Part shown: positions 38,070 to 47,319 of the stretch, piece by piece
How the letters are laid out: each line of letters begins with the position of its first letter
How positions within the stretch are numbered: position 1 is the stretch's first letter
DNA from: G965218495 sp965218495
Lineage (GTDB): Bacteria > Bacteroidota > Rhodothermia > Rhodothermales > Bin80
Direction: 5' to 3'
NCBI GenBank assembly: GCA_965218495.1
Contig: OZ244626.1
Location: 372,001 to 436,000, forward strand
DNA length: 64,000 nt
Notes under the pieces: model-generated
What the model saw: the letters and a program-made list of their open reading frames with translations, nothing else
What the model was told of the DNA's origin: nothing
The model's database searches: none
Translations under genes and position numbers: made by a program

Positions 38070-39478
38070 GGCTCTACCCCTTTTTTAGTGGGTACTCTCA
38101 CCTGCGGACGCTTTCGGGGTATAGATCTAGGCCTCCGAGGTGAAAGTAAATGGCGTTAGCAAACTGCCGTTTGTTGCGGAAGCCCCTACTGCGCACTTTG
38201 ATTGTTTTGATCCGGCTGTTGATGCCTTCCGCAGGGCCATTGCTCACCTTCAGGATGATCGCATTGAGGATACCCCACAGGTGTGTCTTGATGGTTCTGG
38301 CGGCTGCCTTGACCGGTTCCAGCCGGCACCGCATGGCCCACGACAACCATCGCTCCCAACCCTTGCGCGCCCATGTGCGGTGGACATAGTGCCACAACTG
38401 CAGGGCCATTTCCTTGATAGCCCACGCGCGGGCCGTCTTCAACGTGCTGGTACGCAACTGCTGGAAGCGCGCCTTCTGCTTAGCAGACATGTTGGCCGGG
38501 TGAGTCAACCAATCATACTTGGTTCCCTTGAGGTCTTCCAGGCCTTCCTTCATCAATGCCCGGTGCTCTTGGCGCCGAACCTTGTCCACGGCAGCTCCCA
38601 GACATTTCACTACGTGGAATTTGTCAAAGGCCACCTTCCGTTGCGCCTCTGGCACATGCTCCAGCGTGGCGTTGATGTAGGCCGGCCACATGTCCATGCT
38701 GACACTCTCGATGCCCTCCAGCTGCTCCAAAGTGAGCCCAGCATACCAACGCGTAAGTGTTTCTTTCTTACGGTCTTCGCCCACATGCAGCACCGTTCCC
38801 GCCTTCGCATCCGAAACAATGGTGACATACGCATGGCGCTTGCGAAAAGAGGTCTCATCCACGCCAATATGGGCAACATCCCGTTCCTTCCTCCGCGCAA
38901 GGCCGCGTTGCACCGCGCGCTGCATGATCCCGTCTATCGCATTCCAGCTCACCCCCATCAGACGGGACACCGCCGATACACTCGCCTCCTGCAGCCAATC
39001 AATCACCAGCGCCTCAAACCCTGCAGTGAACCGTGACATAGGTTCCGCCCACGGAATCGACACGGTGCGCACTCCATGCTCTGGACATTCCACGCGGGGA
39101 AGTTGCGCAACCACCATCGTGCGATACTCGCACAAATCCAGGTGACGCCATTGCCGAGAACGGTGGTCGTAGCCCGGACACGCCAAGCCGCACTCCGGAC
39201 AAGGCAGCTGATGGCCGTCCTCGCAAGCCACATGAATCCGGACTTCTTGCGCCTCATGCGCAAACGTCACCTCGGAAACCTTCCAGGGAGCCTGGATGCC
39301 CAAGAGGCAACCTATATCATCAGTCTTTAGTTGTGACATATCGTTGCTGGGGTTAGAGAACGTGTGCGCCATCGTGATGATGGCCTTGAAACAGATAAGA
39401 AACGGGTATGAATCCGCATCATCTCATATCGTTTCCCGTTGAATGAAACGCTGTACCCATCTAAAATGGGGAAGAGCC
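38070..39478 (-). mobile_element. ISL3-family insertion sequence, copy 2
   Basis: 1409 bp, with the same inverted-repeat ends as copy 1 (GGCTCTACCCC on the left; GGCTCTTCCCC, complement, on the right). The 8-bp target duplication CAATTGTT is intact at 38062-38069 and 39479-39486. The intact ends and duplication point to a recent insertion. Confidence 0.96.
38098..39372 (-). CDS. ISL3 family transposase, copy 2
   Basis: 424 residues, intact. Domain plan as in copy 1: zinc ribbon (CPECG, then CPEHG near residue 97), helix-turn-helix in VSAVSRLMGVSWNAIDG, and the DDE core from HIGVDETSF to the SNGPAEGINSRIK block. Against copy 1 there are about ten substitutions and a one-residue insertion in the first 115 residues, but only one difference (Q for R near the C-terminus) in the remaining 308. 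Confidence 0.95.
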   Translation of the reverse strand: MAHTFSNPSNDMSQLKTDDIGCLLGIQAPWKVSEVTFAHEAQEVRIHVACEDGHQLPCPECGLACPGYDHRSRQWRHLDLCEYRTMVVAQLPRVECPEHGVRTVSIPWAEPMSRFTAGFEALVIDWLQEASVSAVSRLMGVSWNAIDGIMQRAVQRGLARRKERDVAHIGVDETSFRKRHAYVTIVSDAKAGTVLHVGEDRKKETLTRWYAGLTLEQLEGIESVSMDMWPAYINATLEHVPEAQRKVAFDKFHVVKCLGAAVDKVRRQEHRALMKEGLEDLKGTKYDWLTHPANMSAKQKARFQQLRTSTLKTARAWAIKEMALQLWHYVHRTWARKGWERWLSWAMRCRLEPVKAAARTIKTHLWGILNAIILKVSNGPAEGINSRIKTIKVRSRGFRNKRQFANAIYFHLGGLDLYPESVRR

Positions 39479-39493
39479 CAATTGTTTACTCCA

Positions 39494-39611
39494 TTCTTGC
39501 TGCAGTCCAATTCCACTGCGGGCGTAGAAAGCTCCTGTGCCGCGGACCCAAACGACGCCGAGCATTGCGGGCTGCGGCACGTTAGGCAAAGCACCCGCCA
39601 ATTGCCTAGCA
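39494..39611. repeat. First copy of a duplicated segment, split by the DruA-type IS
   Basis: This stretch (TCCAATTCCACTGCGGGCGT, ... CACGTTAGGCAAAGCACC) closely matches 42790-42888. It continues on the other side of the IS at 42225. Together with the two membrane-protein genes it defines a tandem duplication older than the IS insertion. Confidence 0.7.
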
Positions 39612-42224
39612 CTGCCGTTTACCCAAGTTACCTGGCAGACTTACGCATTTGAGGGTATCAGAAGCATGTCCAGTCGTTGCCGAGCGACACGGGGTGTGTC
39701 CATGTGGCACAGGGGTCTTGGCTGTGGACTCAAGGCTTGGTCGTGCAGGGACGCTTCGTTCAGCTCAACGCGGTCTACGCCTGCTTTGCGGGCGGAGGCC
39801 TTGCTTACCGTGGACATACAGCCCCGGCAGGGTATAGGGATCCTGCCATGTGACAGGATCACAGTCCACGGGTTATCGCAGCGCAGTGCCGCCCTTACTC
39901 AGCGTCACGGACCTCGTATCCCAGTGTGGCCAGCGCCAATCGTTCCAGCCCGCGCCACATGATCTGGTGACCGGGCGGCCCGTCGCGAGTGCGATTCTGG
40001 TACCCCCCGAGTACCGCCACCAGCAGGATGGCCTCTTGCAGCGTGCCGGGCCGAGGCAGCTTCACACGGCTGGCATAGCTCGTCAAAAAACGAAGCTCCA
40101 ACTCCGTGAAGAAGACCTCCGAGTCCAACTCTGGCACGGTTCGCCCCAATAGCGTCAGCACCATCAGGCGCCAGGCAATGACGCAGTAGATCGCGATCGC
40201 ACGCTCCAGACGCAGCGCCGTGCGCAGCGCCAGACGCTCCACCTTGCAGCCGCTTTTAAGCACCCGGAAGAAGTCCTCAACGCGCCACCGTTTCACGTAG
40301 TGGTCCAGCACCTGCAGGGCCTCCTCCAGCGTGTGCACCGCCACACTGGTAAGCAGATACCATTCTATGGCCTCTTCGCCTTCCGGCGGGGCCTGCTCCT
40401 GGACATGAACCCCGTACATCGTCACCGGATCTGCCTCCTTGGCCGTGGCCGGCAGCGTCACCCGGCGGAACCGCACCTCGGCGTCCGCTATGCGATAGCT
40501 GCGCCCGGGGCGGGCGGGCTTGCCCCGCGACTTCGGGCGCGCGGTGACTTTCTTGATCTCGATCCGCACGCTGCCGGCCGCCGGGCCGCCCGCAAGGGTC
40601 TCAAACAGCTTCCTGCCGTTGGCCAGCCTGCGATCTATCCGCGCCCTGACCAGCATCTCCACGCGGCCCTGACGACGCTGGGCGTCAAAGAGCGCAAAAC
40701 TGTTGCCCTCCCGGTCCATAACGCAGATCACGCGAATCTTGCGGGAGATCTGATCGGCCGCCGCACAGATGTCCAGGTAGGCGTCCAGCCAGCGCTGGGC
40801 CTTCGGCTTCAGGGGACCGTGCGAAGGATCCCGGTAGCTGCAGCGCAGCACGCCCAGCGGCAGACCGTCGGAGGTGGTCGCCAGCGTCGCATGCACATGC
40901 ATTCCACGCGTTTGCGCCGTGGTCTGGTTGCGGCCGGTGACCTGCAGATCCGTGCAGGCCGGACGCGTGGCATAGCGCAGTCTGCTGCCATCCTGGATGC
41001 AGAGCACCACCTTCTGGCTGCGCATACGCTCGATCGTGCGCGCACGATGCGGCGCCAATATGTTTTCCGGAGTGACCTTGGACGCCGGGTCGCTCTCCAA
41101 CAACCGGTAATGCGCCTTGACCGCCGCACGATCGTAGTCCGTATTCCCCGTAATGGACTGGCCCATCACCGAAGCCAGCATCGACGCACTCCGTACCAGA
41201 CGCGTGGAGCGCAGCCGATTGCCCAGTGGAGCGTCCCCGAACTCGGCTTCCGCCCATTGGTCACGGTCCAACGCCTCGTGGGGTGCCCTCACGGGATGGA
41301 GCTCCACCGCCGGCACGCCGAGTGTCTGGCGCCACCCGCGGTCCAGTTCATATACATACAGCGCCTTGGGCGGCTCGGGTTCATCGTCGGCCTGTCGTTT
41401 GCCGCCGGCAGTATAACCAATGTGCAGAAAGTTTGCCGCCTGGAAGCATGTACCCTTCCAGTTCGGATCCACATAGGTCTCCACCACCCAAGGGCGGTAC
41501 CTGTAACGCTCTTCAAAGTCATCGGGCAGCTGCCTGAGCGCAAGGCCCAGGACATGGCTCGCCAGGTGCGTGCAGGGTCCCCGAATCAAAAAGCGGCTCA
41601 AACACACCACATGGTGCAGGTGGGCCTGGCGCTGCGCATCGCTCCAGGCCATCCATCGCTCCCGTGCGGCCAGACGCAGGGCCGAGGCCGAAAAGCCCAG
41701 CGCGCCCAGATAGCCCTGCGCGCTATGCACCAGGTAGCGCACCTGCGCGCCGAAGAACGTCGTCGTGCCCCGCGGATGCTCCTGGTCCAGCAGCGTGTTC
41801 CATACGGCGCGCTGGTCGTCGTCCGTGACCATGACCAGTGACACGTCCTCCACTTCGCGGACGGAGCGTGGAAGGGCACTCGGCATGGGCACGCCCTCCT
41901 TCAGCAGCCGGGGGGACGCGCCGGCAGCGTGGTCGTTCATCGGCGCCGGCAGTGCGATACGGCCGCGGTCGGACAGCTTCGAGAGCGCCTTGGCGCAACT
42001 GGCTACCTGCAACTGCCCGCGTGCGTCAACAAAGTCAAAGGCCGCACACACACGCCGGGCGATGGCGGTGCGATTCTTCAGACCCTCATCAGCCAAGATG
42101 CCGTCCAGACGCGCCTGAGACTGCGCCTCGCTCAGCGTACGAAGAATCTGGTTCTGCTGGAACATGCCGCCAATCTATGCGGCATAAATCAGAATGTCAA
42201 GGGAAAAACTTGGGTAAACGGCAG
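39612..42224 (-). mobile_element. IS4-type element with DruA-domain transposase, copy 2
   Basis: 2613 bp with 18-bp perfect inverted repeats (CTGCCGTTTACCCAAGTT and its complement) and an 8-bp target duplication GCCTAGCA at 39604-39611 and 42225-42232. Read in the element's own orientation the target is TGCTAGGC, against CGCTAGGC for copy 1. Confidence 0.97.
39895..42165 (-). CDS. DruA-like domain plus Tn5-like DDE transposase, intact copy
   Basis: 756 residues, about 98% identical to the copy at 25771 and complete at the C-terminus (ending RDAE). The N-terminal 90 or so residues have the LADEGLKNRTAIARRVC pattern seen in DruA proteins (ILxxNPxxSRxxLSxxLC-like). DUF4338/DruA follows at about 110-265 (HP.G...F.GAQVRYLV, WMAWS, SRFLI, HLASHVLGL, PWVVETYVDP, GTCFQAANF). 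The Tn5-like catalytic half carries QDGSRLRY, VMDREGNSFALF and RWRVEDFFRVLKSG. DruA-type proteins are part of the Druantia defence system, but no other Druantia gene is near, so this one is read as the transposase of the element. Confidence 0.93.
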   Translation of the reverse strand: MFQQNQILRTLSEAQSQARLDGILADEGLKNRTAIARRVCAAFDFVDARGQLQVASCAKALSKLSDRGRIALPAPMNDHAAGASPRLLKEGVPMPSALPRSVREVEDVSLVMVTDDDQRAVWNTLLDQEHPRGTTTFFGAQVRYLVHSAQGYLGALGFSASALRLAARERWMAWSDAQRQAHLHHVVCLSRFLIRGPCTHLASHVLGLALRQLPDDFEERYRYRPWVVETYVDPNWKGTCFQAANFLHIGYTAGGKRQADDEPEPPKALYVYELDRGWRQTLGVPAVELHPVRAPHEALDRDQWAEAEFGDAPLGNRLRSTRLVRSASMLASVMGQSITGNTDYDRAAVKAHYRLLESDPASKVTPENILAPHRARTIERMRSQKVVLCIQDGSRLRYATRPACTDLQVTGRNQTTAQTRGMHVHATLATTSDGLPLGVLRCSYRDPSHGPLKPKAQRWLDAYLDICAAADQISRKIRVICVMDREGNSFALFDAQRRQGRVEMLVRARIDRRLANGRKLFETLAGGPAAGSVRIEIKKVTARPKSRGKPARPGRSYRIADAEVRFRRVTLPATAKEADPVTMYGVHVQEQAPPEGEEAIEWYLLTSVAVHTLEEALQVLDHYVKRWRVEDFFRVLKSGCKVERLALRTALRLERAIAIYCVIAWRLMVLTLLGRTVPELDSEVFFTELELRFLTSYASRVKLPRPGTLQEAILLVAVLGGYQNRTRDGPPGHQIMWRGLERLALATLGYEVRDAE

Positions 42225-42254
42225 GCCTAGCACTACCATGTCAAATGAGCCCGC

Positions 42255-42677
42255 TCACAATACTTGCTTGTGGAAGGCGCGGTACCGAATCCAGATAACC
42301 CAGAAAGCAAAACCGACAAGGCAAAGGCCGGCGGGTGTAGTGACACCTCGCCAGCTAGGGTTCGTTAGCACGAGTGCCACAAACGTTGATCCTAGCGTTA
42401 ACGCAACCCAGAAGTGCGTTTTCTTCGCTTCGGTCCTTCGAGCACTTTTGTACTCCTCCCAGACGAAGTAGGCAACAATAAGCACCAGCAGCTCCAGAAA
42501 ATACACTGATCCACCCGGTTCTGGATTCGTCACTACAAGCAGCACAAGCGCCGGGCCGGCGCTCAGCGCTATCCAAAACTTTCCCTTAGGCGTGCCCACG
42601 ATTCCAGAACGGCGCACAAGAAGATAAGTCACAACAGGAATGGCAACGATGGCAATCAGGGGAAGGTATTCATTCAT
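42255..42677 (-). CDS. Small four-helix membrane protein, paralogue A
   Basis: 140 residues from the ATG at 42677, with four hydrophobic segments: near residues 3-20 (EYLPLIAIVAIPVVTYL), 33-50 (FWIALSAGPALVLLVVT), 60-75 and 85-105, then a C-terminal helix (GLCLVGFAFWVIWIRYRAF). Short basic loops lie between them. No family was recognised. It is a tandem paralogue of the 140-residue gene at 42915, with the same order of segments and matching NPEPGGS/GPEPGGS and KGKFWIALS/EGKFWIGLS stretches. It sits 30 bases from the DruA-type IS, which inserted into its downstream flank. Confidence 0.65.
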   Translation of the reverse strand: MNEYLPLIAIVAIPVVTYLLVRRSGIVGTPKGKFWIALSAGPALVLLVVTNPEPGGSVYFLELLVLIVAYFVWEEYKSARRTEAKKTHFWVALTLGSTFVALVLTNPSWRGVTTPAGLCLVGFAFWVIWIRYRAFHKQVL

Positions 42678-42786
42678 GGGTTCGAAGGGTTGCCGGACCA
42701 CGTGAAACTGTTGGCAAGATCCGGCATTCTTGGGCTAAGCGCAACATCTGCACAACAGCCTTAAGCTGTCTGTCCCATTGTTGCTG

Positions 42787-42888
42787 TGGTCCAGTCCCAC
42801 TGCGGGCGTAGACTCCTGTGCCGTGGACACCAGCTACGCCGAGCGTCGCAGGCTGAGTCACGTTAGGCAAAGCACCAACCCATCGCCC
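42787..42888. repeat. Second copy of a duplicated segment
   Basis: Matches 39494-39611 in sequence and order (CCACTGCGGGCGTAGA, CCTGTGCCG, CACGTTAGGCAAAGCACC). It is the flank of the second paralogous membrane-protein gene. Confidence 0.7.
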
Positions 42889-42914
42889 AGTGCTACCATG
42901 CCAAATGAGTCCGC

Positions 42915-43337
42915 TTACAATACTTTCTTACGGAGGGCGCGGAACCGATCCCAGACAACCCAGAAAGCAAGTGCGACAAAACCAAACTCGGTAGGTATAG
43001 TACCACCCCGCAGGGTAGGGTTTGCTAGCATGAGTGCCACGAGAGCGGATCCCAGCGCAAGCGTAATCCAAAAGTAAGTCTTTGGCGTTCCCGTCATTCG
43101 AGCGGCTTTGCGTTCGTACCAGCCGAACCCGGCAACCAGAAAAATCAGCAACTTTGAAGCACGTACTGATCCACCTGGCTCTGGGCCCGCCACTGCAAGC
43201 AGCACAAGGGCCAACCCGCCGCTCAGCCCTATCCAAAACTTTCCCTCAGGCGTACGTGAGATTCCCAAACGGCGCATAAAAACATAAGTTATAACCGGAA
43301 TGGCGACGATGGCAATCGTGAGGAGGTATTCATTCAT
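42915..43337 (-). CDS. Small four-helix membrane protein, paralogue B
   Basis: 140 residues from the ATG at 43337, equal in length to paralogue A. Hydrophobic segments EYLLTIAIVAIPVITYVFM, FWIGLSGGLALVLLAVA, LLIFLVAGFGW and FWITLALGSALVALMLA are followed by a C-terminal helix FVALAFWVVWDRFRALRKK. Function is unknown. The N-terminal AIVAIPV and the WVVWDRFRALRK end are the most conserved stretches between the pair. Upstream start codons exist (up to 43400), but only the ATG at 43337 aligns with the start of paralogue A. Confidence 0.65.
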   Translation of the reverse strand: MNEYLLTIAIVAIPVITYVFMRRLGISRTPEGKFWIGLSGGLALVLLAVAGPEPGGSVRASKLLIFLVAGFGWYERKAARMTGTPKTYFWITLALGSALVALMLANPTLRGGTIPTEFGFVALAFWVVWDRFRALRKKVL

Positions 43338-44431
43338 GGCATCGGAGGATGGGTGGGCAACCTGAGACAAACGATAGTATACGGTACTAGTGATCCGCAT
43401 TCAACTTTGGCACACGAGCCTTCAGCAGGGGCAGTCGTTGCCGTCTATCCGTTTAGCTACTCGCTCAGCGTGGCAACGCAATAGGCCGCAATGAAAGTGC
43501 GGCAGGCCCAGAGTGCCGGTCTGCGTGGCATTCAAGCGAGATTCGGAACCATCTGATTTCGCAGTTGGAATATGCTCGGCCAAGCAGCGTGCATGGGCTT
43601 CAAAGGCACAGCGCCGGCGCAATTACCTTGAAATAAGATTCACAGTGTGAGGGCGCCGTGTACTTTGGTTCAATCAAGAGTACTTAAGGAGTCAGCGCCG
43701 GGCTTCGCAGGTACACGCGTGCCGGTGCGCATCTGGGTGGAATACCTAGAACCCGACGACCGGCTTGTTCAGTACCAATCATATTAAGTGTGCACGCTGT
43801 CGAGGTGCTCGGGCTTGGCAACCCATGTGGAAGTGGCTGGAGCTGGACGAGAATCCGCCATGACCTCTTGGTGCGGGCTTGCCCTCTACATTTAAAGTCT
43901 AACCTGCGCAGGGGAATTGCTGGACAGGATTGCAGCATGGCCCCGTGCAGCAGTGAGCTTCTGCCCAGGATCTTGATGAATTACTCGCAATGGATAGAGG
44001 TATCAACGCCAGCACAATCCGTTTGCTCTACCGATCCCAGTCCAGATTCTCCACGTTACCCGGTTTCGAATGCAGGGACTGCGGCAGCTTATTCCCGAAA
44101 TGGCTGCAGCATCGGGTCAAGAATTGGGTAAGCGCACTTATCACGTGCGTGCAAAAGGTGATCGGACAGGCGGGTGCCGAACGCAACCAAGCGTACCGTT
44201 TGCCTTGGCATACTGGAGAAAGCGTTTAGCTGCGGGTCGTTTGTTGCTCCCAGATTGCATGGTCGTACCCGGTCCGGCACATTTGCAGCGTCGATTGTGG
44301 CACCCTGAACGGGGTAGCAGATCGTCGCTCGGGACACCAGGTTCTTCGCAGAAATGTTGATGTGTCCCGCGCAGGCTACTAACCCAGTCCTGTGCGTTGG
44401 TGGTAGACTGGAGTGCCAGCGCAAAGGCGTA
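43338..44431. other. Intergenic stretch of about 1.1 kb, no gene recognised
   Basis: Several short open frames occur on both strands, the best being 43990-44229, which contains a C-x-x-C pair (FECRDCGSLFPKW) like a zinc ribbon, but the frame is short and shows no other motif. No tRNA, RNase P, tmRNA or SRP RNA signature was seen. It may hold decayed genes. Confidence 0.45.
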
Positions 44432-45034
44432 ATGCCGACGGCAGGGAAAACACGGCTGTTACGGCTTCGTACAAGCTTGATGCGGCTATTGGTCCTCCTG
44501 TTGATGATGTCTGCCTGTGAGAAGATGTCCACGGAGCCGGTTATCGAAGAGATGCAGCGCGAGGGCGAGCCCATGCAGGAAAGCTGGGGGGTCCACACCT
44601 TCGTGACCCAAACACCTGTCGGAGAAACCGAAAGTCGTCGCCGACTGGAGCTCATCGCAGACTATGTGGCCTGGCATGAAACGGAGCGCGAAAAGTATCA
44701 ACTTTTGAAGAGCGTCACCAACCCTGTAGTCGTTCAGCTGTATGACGCCAACGGCGATACATCTGCCACGGTAATGGCGCGCGAAATGCGCTACTACGAT
44801 GCGGAAAGCCGCCTCGAAGCCTCCGGCGATGTCAAAGTGTTTACGAAGGATGATACGCAGCTTGCCACGGATGCACTCCAGTGGCGGGAGCAGGACCATA
44901 CCATTCGCACCGACAGGTTTGTACGAATCACTTCCCCCACGGAAGATGTGCAAGGCTTCGGCCTGATCGCAGACGAAGGCCTTGAGACGTATCAGCTTGG
45001 CCGCTTTTCTGCACGCGTTGTCATCGAAGAGTGA
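44432..45034 (+). CDS. lptC: LPS export protein LptC-like lipoprotein
   Basis: A 200-residue protein from the ATG at 44432, with a hydrophobic N-terminus and a lipobox cysteine (LLVLLLMMSAC), so a lipoprotein rather than the usual single-helix LptC. The rest has the LptC/OstA jelly-roll look: VVVQLYDANGDTSATVMA, YDAESRLEASGDVKVFTKDDTQLATD and EDVQGFGLIADEGLETYQLG. LptC links the inner-membrane LptBFG transporter to periplasmic LptA. Its stop overlaps the GTG start of the next gene (GTGA), and lptB follows, so the three form an operon. lptF and lptG are not present. Confidence 0.85.
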   Translation: MPTAGKTRLLRLRTSLMRLLVLLLMMSACEKMSTEPVIEEMQREGEPMQESWGVHTFVTQTPVGETESRRRLELIADYVAWHETEREKYQLLKSVTNPVVVQLYDANGDTSATVMAREMRYYDAESRLEASGDVKVFTKDDTQLATDALQWREQDHTIRTDRFVRITSPTEDVQGFGLIADEGLETYQLGRFSARVVIEE

Positions 45035-46515
45035 AGGGGTTCCAACAGCTCTTGGGCCTTCTCCTGGCAGTTGTGCTGGTGAGCGAAGGCTACTCTGCAC
45101 AAGGCCTGCCGCGCATGCGCGCGGATTGGGCTCGCCCAGACACAGATACAGTGCGGCAGAAAATCGCGGTGATCAGCGGAGAGTCGTTGTCCGGCTATGT
45201 CGAGGGTAGTACGCGCGTGCAGGTTTTTAGAAACGTGACGGGCACTCAGGATAGCACGCAGCTGTATGCGGGATGGGCCAAGCGATACATCGAGACGGGC
45301 CGCCTGCTGTTTATTCGGGACGTGGTAGTGATCGACAAGGGTGACACGTTGTGGGCCGACACTGTGCATTACAACGAGCCGGACAAGATCGCGCGGGCTA
45401 CCGGTTCGGTGCGGCTGTCGGATGGCGACATAGTCGTGCACGCGCCTGAGGGCGAGTACTTCATTGACGAAAAGCGGGCGGTATTCCACCATGGTTTGGA
45501 GCTTGTGGACAGCGCCGCGACGGTCACTGGTAGTTCGGGTACATACTGGACTGAGGAGAAACGTGCAGAAATAGGCGGGGATGTCCGCTATGAGGGCGAG
45601 GAAACTTGGCTGGAAACTGACTCCTTGACGTACTTGCGTGAGGAAATGGTCTCGATTGCCCGGGGCAACGTCGCAATGGAGAGAATTGCCAGAGAGGAGG
45701 ATTCGGTGGTGCGAACACAGTTGTTCGGCGACTGGGCGCGCATTCAGGAGGAGGCGGGCACCAGCGAAGTGCGTGGGCGCCCATTGATGTTTCAGTTCCG
45801 ACAGGACACTTCCAGCGTAGACACGCTTGCAATGCAGGCCGACGTAATCACTACACAGGACACAGACACCCTGCGACGTATGACGGCTTTGGGTGGCGTA
45901 CGATACTGGGCGCAGGATCTAGCTGCGACTGCTGACTCTATGTTCTACGTGGAGCGCGTAGCAAGCGACTCCAGCGCAGCGAGATTCGACTCGACGAATG
46001 TGGGCACTGGTGTTATCCAGCTGTATGGCGCGCCAATTTTATGGACGGAAGGCGCACAAGTCACAGGGGATTCGATGCGCGCGGTCTTGGCTGACCAACA
46101 GGTGGACTCGCTTATTGTGCAGGGCGAAGCCTTCGTAGCGTTCGAGGATACCGTGCTGAAGCGTATCAACCAAGTGCGCGGACGTGCACTGGTAGCCTGG
46201 TTTGGTGAGGAGGATCGGCGCACGTTCAAGATCAGCCCTAACGCTGAAATCGTATACTTCGAGCGCGACGATGAAGATGCGCCGGATGGCGCCCTCCAGA
46301 TTTCTGGCGACGAAGTCATACTTGATCTCATTGGTGATGAGCTTAAGGAGCTCAGCTTTGGTGAACACCAAGGCACTCTCTACCCGGAAAGCGTACTCGA
46401 AATGCCGTTGGAGTTGGACGGCTTCCGGTGGAACCCGGACCGACGCCCAATGGTGGAGCAATTCTTTGCCAACGAGCGATATGTTGCCTGGATGCGTCGC
46501 AAGGCAGACTCATGA
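45031..46515 (+). CDS. OstA-like (LptA/LptD N-terminal fold) protein of 494 residues
   Basis: Starts at GTG overlapping the lptC stop. After a signal peptide (LLLAVVLVSEGYSA) the protein is a long run of OstA-type jelly-roll repeats: YIETGRLLFIRDVVVIDKGDTLWADTVHYNE, broken here into normal family repeats such as ARATGSVRLSDGDIVVHAPEG, and later DVRYEGEETWLETDSLTYL, TALGGVRYWAQDLAATADSM. Standard LptA has one such domain of about 160 residues, and LptD adds a barrel that is absent here. The length suggests several tandem domains that could form a longer periplasmic bridge for lipopolysaccharide. It sits between lptC and lptB. Confidence 0.78.
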   Translation: MKGFQQLLGLLLAVVLVSEGYSAQGLPRMRADWARPDTDTVRQKIAVISGESLSGYVEGSTRVQVFRNVTGTQDSTQLYAGWAKRYIETGRLLFIRDVVVIDKGDTLWADTVHYNEPDKIARATGSVRLSDGDIVVHAPEGEYFIDEKRAVFHHGLELVDSAATVTGSSGTYWTEEKRAEIGGDVRYEGEETWLETDSLTYLREEMVSIARGNVAMERIAREEDSVVRTQLFGDWARIQEEAGTSEVRGRPLMFQFRQDTSSVDTLAMQADVITTQDTDTLRRMTALGGVRYWAQDLAATADSMFYVERVASDSSAARFDSTNVGTGVIQLYGAPILWTEGAQVTGDSMRAVLADQQVDSLIVQGEAFVAFEDTVLKRINQVRGRALVAWFGEEDRRTFKISPNAEIVYFERDDEDAPDGALQISGDEVILDLIGDELKELSFGEHQGTLYPESVLEMPLELDGFRWNPDRRPMVEQFFANERYVAWMRRKADS

Positions 46516-47273
46516 GCAGAGACGAATCCTTAACGCTTCGAACAGAGGGGCTAACCAAACGGTACAAGCGCCGCGTGGTTGTCAACGACGTCACCATTGA
46601 GGTGCAGTGTGGTGAGATAGTCGGCCTGCTCGGTCCCAATGGGGCAGGAAAGTCGACTTCATTCCACATGATTGTGGGGATGGAAAGGCCGGAGGAGGGG
46701 CGCATTTACCTGGGCGACGAAGATGTTACTGCGCTGCCGATGTACAAGCGTGCCAGGCGGGGTATAGGATACTTGGCGCAGGAGTCATCGGTGTTTCGGC
46801 ATCTCACGGTAGAGCAAAACCTGCATGCCGTGCTGGAATTCCAGAAGGTCTGTCGTGCAGAGCGTACCGAGCGCGTGGATTTGCTACTGGAGCAGTTCGG
46901 TCTCAATTCGGTGCGCGGCTCCAAGGGCTACATGCTCTCGGGCGGCGAGCGCCGTCGCACGGAGATTGCTCGCGCGCTGGCGCTACGCCCGCGCTTTTTC
47001 TTGCTGGACGAGCCCTTCGCCGGGGTAGACCCCATCACCGTTGAGTACATCCAGGAAATCGTGACCGGGCTCAGGCAACGAAACATCGGCGTACTGATTA
47101 CAGATCACAACGTTCACGAAACACTTGCCATCACCGATCGCGCGTATCTGCTGTTTGACGGCAAAATCCATCAACAGGGTACGGCAGAAGCGCTGGCCGC
47201 CGACCCGGAGGTCCGTGCACGCTATCTGGGCGAAAAGTTCACGTTGGAGCGCTACACGAAACAGGCACTTTGA
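46512..47273 (+). CDS. lptB: LPS export ABC transporter ATP-binding protein
   Basis: 253 residues from the ATG at 46512, which overlaps the preceding stop (ATGA). Complete ABC ATPase: Walker A GPNGAGKST, Q-loop YLAQESSVFRHLTVEQN, signature LSGGERRRTEIARALA, Walker B FLLDEPFAGVDPI and H-loop ITDHNVHETL. The YLAQESSVFRHLTVEQN and DHNVHETL stretches are specific to LptB. It powers extraction of lipopolysaccharide from the inner membrane together with LptFG. Upstream in-frame start codons are rejected because they lie within the preceding gene. Confidence 0.95.
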   Translation: MSRDESLTLRTEGLTKRYKRRVVVNDVTIEVQCGEIVGLLGPNGAGKSTSFHMIVGMERPEEGRIYLGDEDVTALPMYKRARRGIGYLAQESSVFRHLTVEQNLHAVLEFQKVCRAERTERVDLLLEQFGLNSVRGSKGYMLSGGERRRTEIARALALRPRFFLLDEPFAGVDPITVEYIQEIVTGLRQRNIGVLITDHNVHETLAITDRAYLLFDGKIHQQGTAEALAADPEVRARYLGEKFTLERYTKQAL

Positions 47274-47319
47274 ACGAATTATACCCGTCGCGGGTTAAAG
47301 TATAGTTTACGGTACAGCT

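Noticed and set aside
40300..41841. 513-codon open frame on the plus strand across the DruA-type IS, also at 26095-27636 on the other strand for copy 1
   Set aside because: Antisense shadow of the transposase; no motif, no start signals, and it exists because of the high GC codon bias.
43990..44229. 79-codon frame with a CxxC pair
   Set aside because: Too short, a single motif, no upstream signals, and no homologue recognised.
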